Below are positions 56,857 to 64,000 of a stretch of 64,000 bases of DNA, one piece after another. A program made the translations under genes and the position numbers. Where the stretch lies: positions 3,101,807 through 3,165,806 of the forward strand of contig CM046851.1 of NCBI GenBank assembly GCA_025618425.1. Direction: 5' to 3'. Under the pieces are notes generated by a model. It did no database searches, had not been told where the DNA came from, and saw nothing but the letters and a program-made list of their open reading frames with translations. The stretch comes from Heliocidaris tuberculata (Eukaryota; Echinodermata; Echinoidea; Camarodonta; Echinometridae). Each line of letters opens with the position of its first letter. The stretch's first letter is position 1.

Positions 56857-56873
56857 TGACCTTTACTTGACCT
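56857..56873 (-). promoter_or_regulatory. Perfect DR5 nuclear-receptor motif (RARE type)
   Basis: On the minus strand this reads AGGTCA, five bases (AGTAA), AGGTCA. Both half-sites are consensus, and both are preceded by AA, giving two AAAGGTCA (NR4A/NBRE-type) sites. DR5 is the established retinoic acid receptor/RXR element. Occupancy is unknown. Confidence 0.5.
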
Positions 56874-57085
56874 TTAAGTTTTTATCAACTTTATTAGTCT
56901 ACTCCTCAGACATATATTACCTTGAATGTTCACAGCACAAGGATGATTCAGCTTTTGGGTTTGAAAAAAAACAAACAATTCAGTTGAACTTGCAACATGA
57001 AGAGAATAAATCAAAGAAAGTGATTAATACTGCCAACTACTGATTCATATTTTTAGAGTTCAAACTTTAAATGTACAGGAGCAGT
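56874..57085. other. AT-rich spacer
   Basis: Nothing recognised. Confidence 0.4.
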
Positions 57086-57114
57086 CCCCCCCCCCCCCCA
57101 AAAAAAAAACCCCC
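57086..57114. repeat. Poly-C, poly-A, poly-C
   Basis: 14 C, ten A, then five C. Confidence 0.93.
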
Positions 57115-57945
57115 AAATCATAAATAAATGAAACAAAAACATACTGTAATATGTACATTATACTTTTTCATTATTAGGGGGAATGTTTCAAGACTTTTGC
57201 AGGATTGTTGTATTCGTTGTCCTAATAGTTGGAAGGAAGGGAGTAAATCAGCTAATAGTAATACAGATTGTGATGGATCTTGAGTCAAGCCTAAACTATC
57301 AGAAGAACAGCGTAAATATTCAAAATCGAATGATATGTGCTGCTAAAACTAACCTAACAACAAAAACAATGCAAATTACACAAGCATTGTTTATGCCATA
57401 AGATACTAGCATTTATTTGAAATTGAATTATAAATTACCTTAAAATAACCCCAAAACAAACACACACAAGAAAAACCCAGCTCTATCAGGAACAGCATTT
57501 CAGACTTTTGATACAAGAAGAACATTTGTATAGGCCTAAAGAAACATAAGCCTAGCCCTAGGCCTTGTGTCTACACATATTGTTTTAATAGTGATAAGCA
57601 CATGCACACAACATATGTGTCATATTATAGGCCAAGTTAAACTTGTTTGGAATAAAAATGCGCAGTTGCGCAAAATTTTCATACATACAAGTACTTTGCA
57701 ATGTTCAAACAAAAAGTCAACCCCAATTTCACTATACATTTTGCTAAATAACATTCATACACAAAAATGGTTTGTATAAAACTACAGGAATTCAAGGGAT
57801 CGACAATAGCAGTAAGGCATGTGTTATGTCTTACTCAAGAACAGGTCTAAAACTCTATTGAAAAGTAACTTAAACATTAATTTCAAATCACACAAAAGTA
57901 TTTTTGTGGGTATGGGGTTATGTTGCAAAACAACGATGTGATGGT
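57115..57945. other. AT-rich unique sequence
   Basis: ORFs of 70-72 codons without domains. Nothing recognised. Confidence 0.5.
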
Positions 57946-57959
57946 GGGGGGGGGGGGGG
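57946..57959. repeat. 14-G homopolymer
   Basis: Uninterrupted G run. Confidence 0.95.
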
Positions 57960-59370
57960 AAGAAGAGCAGGATTGTATCATGTCGTATGTAGCTGACAAG
58001 CTCCACTCTTCATTTACCGTTGCATGTTACGCCTTTCTCTGTTAAGAACTTACACAGTTGTGGAACAGTCATCTTCTAATAATCTTTGTTTTCGGAACCG
58101 TCCATCCATAGATGGATGAAATGATAAAAAAATATCCTCAAAACTTGATGTTTTGTACAGCTGAAGTGAGTTGATGATCGTGCATACATAGAAATGTACT
58201 GTAAGCGAAAAGACCTGATGTGGACAACACTACCGAAAGCTTGACCCACCACTCCCGCAGCATGCGTTAACCAATCAAAAGCAAGCATTTGATATAAATA
58301 TATCTGTTGACGCCCTCTAGGGGCTAAATAGTTTTAATTATTGTTGATCCCTCAAATTGAAAGTATCTACTATTTAATGCATAAGGTCTGAATTTGTAGA
58401 CTCACTACTAACACAGAGTGTGTCTTTAGGAACCTTTTACACAGTCTATTGCTTTGCTTTGCCAGATTTCAATAAAGGAGATGATCAAACAATAAAGGAC
58501 TGACAATATACTACACCTAGCCTTGAATTCATGCCTTATTACAGTTCACTTCTAATATGTGTAAGCTGCAACTGTGTGTACTTACATTGTGAAAGAACAT
58601 AAGTAGTCTATTACCAGGATAATTTTACATTATTGAACAACATAAGTGAGTAGTCTTTTTACAAAGGTGTTTTCACATTATCTAAAAATATACATGAGTT
58701 CCTTTTCATGATGAATGAGAGGTTCTGCATGTATATGTATTTCTCTTCGGTCATGCACAACATTCCCTCAATCAAAATTCTGTCTTCTAATTTTTGTTCA
58801 AACTTCGATATAGGCCTATATTATGACTACATTCCTACTTTATCCTCAGCTCTTAGATGCATTCACAAATCATCTCATACTCCATCTTTCCAATAATATA
58901 TGCCATTTTCACTATGTACTAAAATTCAAAAACTTGTTAGAGATTCATCTAACCTATCAACAACAAACACATGCCAGAAAAAGATAATCAAATCATTGAA
59001 CAGCTGAATGAAATGTATCATCTTCTTATTCGCACCCGAAGATGCAGGGAGGTGAGCTGGAAGGGGCATCCATTAATTTCAATGCATTCTGAAAATGGGT
59101 CTATTATGTGTGATCCACTCCACTCCAGGGCTTGGATGTCTTGTCATTCTGGGTGTGCATTCAAGCATATCCAGTCCAATGACACACACAGAACTATCAA
59201 GCTGTGCAACAAAGGCACACACACACACCCATACACACACTTGGTGGTGCGGCAAGACGAGATACTAGGTCCATGATGTAGACTATTGGGTCTCTGTAGG
59301 TGTCACTGTATGCAGTCAAAGGGTGGCTCAAAACCTCCCTACAATAGCTTTAGAAAAGGATCTTTCAAGT
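57960..59370. other. Unique sequence
   Basis: A 101-codon ORF at 58971-59276 has mixed composition and ends in a (CA)n patch (59217-59240). No domain is recognised. Confidence 0.45.
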
Positions 59371-59408
59371 GTTCGATTGTCCCTATTGAATAGGCGCTAT
59401 AAACATTC
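59371..59408 (+). mobile_element. Possible eroded retroelement 3' end
   Basis: CCCTATTGAATAGGCGCTAT followed by AAACATT resembles the GCGCTATAAA(TGTT) ends of CR1/L2-like tails, but no triplet tail follows. Confidence 0.25.
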
Positions 59409-59956
59409 CAAGCCTAGGTACATGTACATGTTTGTGTTGAGCAGGCTCGCTCAGGTATTCATTCACAGCCAGGGAGCTGTAGCTATTGATTAAAGTGAAA
59501 GAGAGATAGATGGAGACACCAAGGTAAAATGGTAATTGGATGTGCAAGGACTTCTAAATGGATGCAGACACAAAGTTCTTCTGTTTGGAAGTATTATGAG
59601 ATTGCATAATGGAGAGCACTAACATTTTAATTCTTCACAGGTTTTCCCTACTTTATTTCTATTTATTTATTATGAACCCTGCTTTTACAAACACATCTAC
59701 AGACCCCACTTATCATCCCACTTATCATACCAATGCACCCTTGGGTGAAGAGAGTCAAATGTGAATGAAGAACCAGCAAGGTATGATACATCACAAGCTG
59801 GGAATTGTTTGATACAGAATGAATGCCTCAAGAAGGCATTGATAGACAGCCTAACAAAATTGAATAAATCCCTCCTACACTTTCATATACAATGCCCATT
59901 TTATATTGAGCATTTTATACAAAAACTTATAAACAAAACACAATAGATTAGAATGT

Positions 59957-59958
<2 letters not shown>
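59409..59958. other. Unique sequence
   Basis: Nothing recognised. Confidence 0.45.

Positions 59959-59999
<41 letters not shown>
59959..59999. repeat. (TA)n followed by (GA)n
   Basis: Six TA units then about 14 GA units. Confidence 0.95.
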
Positions 60000-60002
<3 letters not shown>

Positions 60003-60065
60003 TTGTGATTCAAAAGCTTAACATCCAAATGTTGAAACAGTACTATTTTATTAAGGATATTTTAA

Positions 60066-60880
60066 AGGGCTAATCCTACCATTGTAATAATTTGATATGT
60101 CATGTGTGAAAGCAGAAAAATCAGAGAAGCAGACTGGTGAAAGTTTGAACAATATCAGATAAACAATATAAGAAAGTTGTGATTTTTGCAAAGTTGTAAT
60201 CACTATACATATGGGAATTTCAAATTGGCCGTATCAGTATGGTCACTGTGATTCAACTTTCCCATTTGCTCCGACACACAAAATGACTAAAATGTCACTT
60301 TTTCAAAGTGTATAAGTAGGATCTTTTTCTTTTTGGAGGACCTAAAGCAGTGTGCTATCTACAACATATTTTGAATTCTGCCCCGAGGGAAAAGGCACTC
60401 AGGAGAAAACCAGAATTTATGATGGGGGACCTAAAGCTATGCACTTTGTTTCCAACCCTTAAAAAAGTCATTTTATTCAGTATTTTATGCAAATTTCTTT
60501 TAAATATCTCGGTTCCTCATATTCTGAAGTTAAATCGCTGAGAATACTATGACAGACGAATGTCAATAACATTCATTTTTAAGTCGATGTCAAAGCCCAT
60601 GTCAAATTTTGTTTGACAAAATGAAAGGGTCCTAAAGCCTGGCTATAATGATATTTTGGTGAACGACATATGGGAGAGTTGACCGTGAACATGTCACGAT
60701 CAATTCACCAAATCGCCAATTCGAGATTCGCATAGATGTAGTGATCTCATTTTTCAAACATTCATAACTTTCTTATTCTTTGTCCTATATTCTTTCAAAC
60801 TTTCACCATCCTGTTTCTCTTACATTTCTGCTTCAGTTTCACACAAATCAGCTTTTTACAAAGATCTTATTGACCTTCAA
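60066..60880 (-). mobile_element. Foldback MITE family A, copy 4 (long variant)
   Basis: TTAA at 60062-60065 precedes AGGGCTAATCCTACCATTG. The left arm carries GTGTGAAAGCAGAAAAATCA, AAGAAAGTTGTGA and CAAATTGGCCGTATC. The right arm carries the inverse, with CATTCATAACTTTCTTATTC and GTTTCACACAAATCAGCTTT. The match to copy 1 shows reverse orientation. The centre is about 200 bp longer than in copy 1 and holds CCTAAAGC three times (60342, 60431, 60630). The right terminus is eroded. Confidence 0.8.
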
Positions 60881-61379
60881 CTGAATATCCATTAGATATA
60901 TAGGCCTATACATCAATAGCACTATTTTAGTTTATAAGCTTGTATATCAGAGTTCATGTAATTGTTTCTTAACCATTAAGGGTGTTTTCGCTCTCACTAC
61001 TAAGATACATGATGAGCTCGGTTGCATCTATTGCACTTGAAGAATTCCATTCTCGTTCCAGTTTACAAGGTAAAGACAAGTTAATCAAGAGTAAACAGTT
61101 TGTAAGAAGTCCATTATAATACCAATTACCCACTCAATTTGATGACATGTATACTTTTTAAAAGAGCGTGTTTGAATGCCCAGGACTCTTACACAAAAAT
61201 GATTTAGTAGGACTAATGACCTCTCCAAACACTCTACACTGGTGTTAACATGCGCATTAAATGAGAACATAATATTACCACTCACATTGTATGAGTACGG
61301 ATCTAATCCCCAAATTGCCCAATTACCTCTGTTCTTCACGGTCACTCCACATTATCAGACATAGATGTGTTTGAATAAT
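60881..61379. other. AT-rich unique sequence
   Basis: Nothing recognised. Confidence 0.45.
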
Positions 61380-61660
61380 ACCACCGAGGATTGAATGGAC
61401 ATGATTTTGAAGTCACGGATGAAATTTGTAGCGTTTGATTGGTATCAGCTGAGTGTGAATGGACTCAATGGAGAATGCCCACTTTTCTACTTCATTTTTA
61501 CGGCTGTAAAGGAATGGATCTCTATTCATCAGAGGCCGTGGAGAGGTGAATTCAATCAGGAAATATGATCACATTCATCGCAGTATGAGAGAAATTAGAC
61601 CACATGAATGGAATCGGTGATTCACCAACATGCAATTTCAAGGTACATGAATGTATTCAT
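61380..61660. other. Low-repeat unique block
   Basis: Repeat-free sequence with several GAATGG/GGAATG (TEAD-like) and ATTCAT motifs and balanced composition. No ORF above 60 codons. It could be a conserved non-coding element, which only a comparison would show. Confidence 0.2.
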
Positions 61661-61686
61661 ACTCCTTGCCCCTTCTCTACTGTTCA

Positions 61687-61704
61687 CCCCCCCCCCCCCC
61701 CCCC
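61687..61704. repeat. 18-C homopolymer
   Basis: Uninterrupted C run. Confidence 0.95.
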
Positions 61705-63381
61705 ATAGCTAAATAATAGAAAGCTGGGAAATAATGCAATGTAAGTACTTACACTTTCAAGTCTAGGCAATATATCGACACCAATAAAAGTAGTCGTGTT
61801 AAAAAAATATTGGCGTATAATGATCCTTTATTTTGGTAAAATGTAGCAAGTCCAGTATAATACTGCCTCAGTATCCAGAGCTAAAATTTGACTGAGACTC
61901 TAATCAATTTTGCCTCAAGAGCTACAGAAAAGGCTTCCTAAGACCCGTCAGGAGCCTCTCTGTTTTTCTACTTCAGGACACAAATTTCCCTAGTTTAGAC
62001 TTTTCTAACAATATTTCACTGAAAATATGAAAAGAGCCCCCAGAGAAAAAAAAATGTTTCCCTTAAAACACCTCCCCCCCCCCCTCCCCTCCCCCACTGG
62101 CTCTGCCATGTATAAATGTATTTGTTATTTATTGTCAGTCTTAAAATAAAATAATTCATAGCAAGAAACATCATCTTACTGTGCAGACTCTAAAAACAAA
62201 TCCGAGGCCCGCCCCAATGTTCCTATGTAACAAGGTAAGCCTAAATGGTGCTAGAATGCTTTTGAGGAGGGCCAAAGCCTGGCAAGAATCATGTCAGAGT
62301 GCATAAAGAGACCTTCTTTTTTTCATGACACAAAAAAGAGACAAATGTGGATACACAAACATAAAGAGAGAATTATTTAATTACATATCTGGAGATTGAA
62401 AGAAGTGAATATCTTGCAGATATGAGAAATACAAGTGTAGAGGGACACGATATACCAAAAACAACATTTGAAAAGCACAGAGTTGAGTGGTGTTAAGATC
62501 ATAGCTCATCACACAAACAAGATACATCATACGTATTCCTCATTCTGTCACTCTCTTTAAGATACGGTACATGTAATATGAACGACCCCTTCCACAGAAC
62601 AATGATCGTGTTCAACCCTACAAAATCATCAAGCAGTGACTCAATTATATTTGTTTCCAAACCATTTATCTGATTACCATGTATAGGACTGCACTTACTC
62701 TAACACAAATACAACAAATTGTTGTATGCGTGCCAGATCCATTCACAGATGCAGCAGTAATATAATATATTCATTGCTTTCGGAAAGGTACAATGCACCA
62801 GGTTCGATCTATTCAGCCGTTTCAATGTCACTGAATAGCATTACATACTAATCATTACTCTAACACACTGGGCTGATTGTATCCAATCACTCTATCTGTG
62901 CAACGACACAGGTGCGCTCAAACAGCTTTGTAAGGATATCAGTCGACCCAAATGTGTATCTCTTGTCATGGGGTATTGATAATCATTAAACTGTATGTTT
63001 ATAAGTTAAGGGTTGGTCACATTTTTCTGAGAACTATAAGTTTGATAACAAGATTTTTCATTTAAAGTAGTCACCCTTGAGCTGCCCTACTATGAACATA
63101 CACAAGCATAATCACACGTACACACCATATAGTAGAATGTACCTTTAATTGAAAATCTTGGTATCATTATCGGACAAATGAGACCAACCCTTTAATCTTC
63201 ATATTGACAGGAGTTCAACATAATCTATTTCTTTTTCCTTTAAAGTAACATATATTTTTTTCAAAAACAATGCAGTTTGTCATAACATTCTACTTTAAAG
63301 TTGAAATTTGAATACTATTCCAGAGCAAATACGGAGGTAGCTGTCATGGGATATTCGCTGCTGGGTCAGCTTCGTTTGTTT
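61705..63381. other. AT-rich unique sequence
   Basis: A poly-C patch at about 62072-62096 ends in CACTGGCTCTGCCATG, which faintly resembles the end of a TGGC-type transposon. No gene or repeat is otherwise recognised. Confidence 0.45.
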
Positions 63382-63394
63382 GGGGGGGGGGGGG
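63382..63394. repeat. 13-G homopolymer
   Basis: Uninterrupted G run. Confidence 0.95.
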
Positions 63395-63509
63395 TTTGAA
63401 CTCTTTAAATTAGAAAAAAAATTGATTGAAATCACTGACTGTCCTTAAAAATATTATCATTTAAATTGGCACTGAAAACCTACATTGATACCAAAACGTA
63501 GTACTAGTA

Positions 63510-63905
63510 GTTAAAAGTAATTTAAGCAGTAGAAGTAGTAGAAATAGGAGTAGAAGTATTAGAAGAAATAGTAGTAGAAATAGTAGAAGAAATAGTAGAA
63601 GAAATAGTAGAAGAAATAGTATTAGAAAAGTTAGTGGAAACAGTAGTAGACATAGGAGTAGGAAAATAAGTAGTGGAAATAGTTGTATAAACAGTAGTAG
63701 AAATAGTAGTAGAAATAGTTTCAGAAATTTAGTAGCAGAAATAGGAGCACTAGTAGTAGAAATAGTTGTAGAAATAGTAGCAGCAATAGCTGTAGAAGCT
63801 GTAGTAGTTAGATGTAGTAGTAGCAGCAGTATTCCAATAGTACTGGAAGAAGCAGCAGTGGTGGTGTTAAAATTAGGAATTTGAAGAGTAGTAATAGTAG
63901 TAATT
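63510..63905. repeat. Imperfect GTA/GAA trinucleotide array
   Basis: About 395 bp built from AGTAGTAGAAAT, AGTAGAAGAAAT and GTAGTAGCAGCAGT-like units in triplet phase, with a run of near-identical GAAATAGTAGAA units at 63570-63625. Confidence 0.92.
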
Positions 63906-64000
63906 GTTGAGGAATATATGACTAGTCAGTCAACTCGAATACAGTTCACATCAAATATTTTACTAACTTCTGCAGTTTTTTCCAGGAGTATGCCAGGCAA

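Overview
This window reads as repeat-rich, non-coding DNA from a marine invertebrate nuclear genome. The best guess is an echinoderm, probably a sea urchin. The evidence is high AT content, abundant microsatellites and long G or C homopolymers, many short foldback (MITE-like) elements, and non-LTR 3' ends of the TGTAAAGCGC or GTAAGGTGCCTTGAGCATC type with (ATT)n tails. The repeat at 13962 and 48651 resembles dispersed repeats I associate with echinoid genomes. That assignment rests on memory, not on a search. There is no sign of bacterial organisation: no operons, no Shine-Dalgarno sites and no long ORFs.

I recognise no protein-coding gene. The longest ORFs (about 140-190 codons) lie in simple GA/CT repeats or have chance-like composition on both strands. 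A few ORFs are kept as weak exon candidates (7885-8259 minus, 43604-43894 minus, 50413-50827 plus), none with a recognised domain. No tRNA, rRNA, snRNA or CRISPR array was seen. The window is best read as intergenic DNA or the inside of very large introns.

The clearest content is a set of non-autonomous transposons. Three families (A about 520-815 bp, B about 410 bp, C about 370-380 bp) occur 4, 3 and 5 times. Their better ends abut TTAA on both sides, which suggests they were moved by TTAA-specific transposases. A roughly 78-bp palindromic family (F) occurs three times. A 145-bp family (D) and a family with ends near TTCATACGGGACTTG (E) occur twice each. There is one hAT-like element with G/C-rich ends (8393-8674) and one nested inverted-repeat element (9279-10019).

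Region by region: 0-6 kb holds simple repeats, B1, A1, B2, an Oct/Sox/Otx-like motif island and F1. 6-14 kb holds C1, the hAT-like element, the nested inverted repeat, and an E/A junction followed by D1. 14-24 kb is mostly unique AT-rich DNA with a CpG-richer stretch, a homeodomain-motif-dense block (16.9-17.2 kb), a CpG-rich hairpin (19.05-19.12 kb) and E2. 24-37 kb holds C2, A3, F2, C3, B3, C4, C5, a telomere-like array, a 435-bp polypurine tract and two nuclear-receptor-type motifs. 37-49 kb holds a GC-rich island, tandem duplications, poly-C tracts with a 22-bp minisatellite, F3, GA tracts and D2. 49-64 kb is largely unique with a 35-C tract, a perfect DR5 motif, A4 and a terminal GTA/GAA array.

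No coherent gene system was found. The most checkable signals are the shared TTAA signature, the F palindromes, and three perfect paired AGGTCA motifs (DR1 at 35768, an everted palindrome at 36518, DR5 at 56857). All functional statements about regulatory islands are inferences from motifs.
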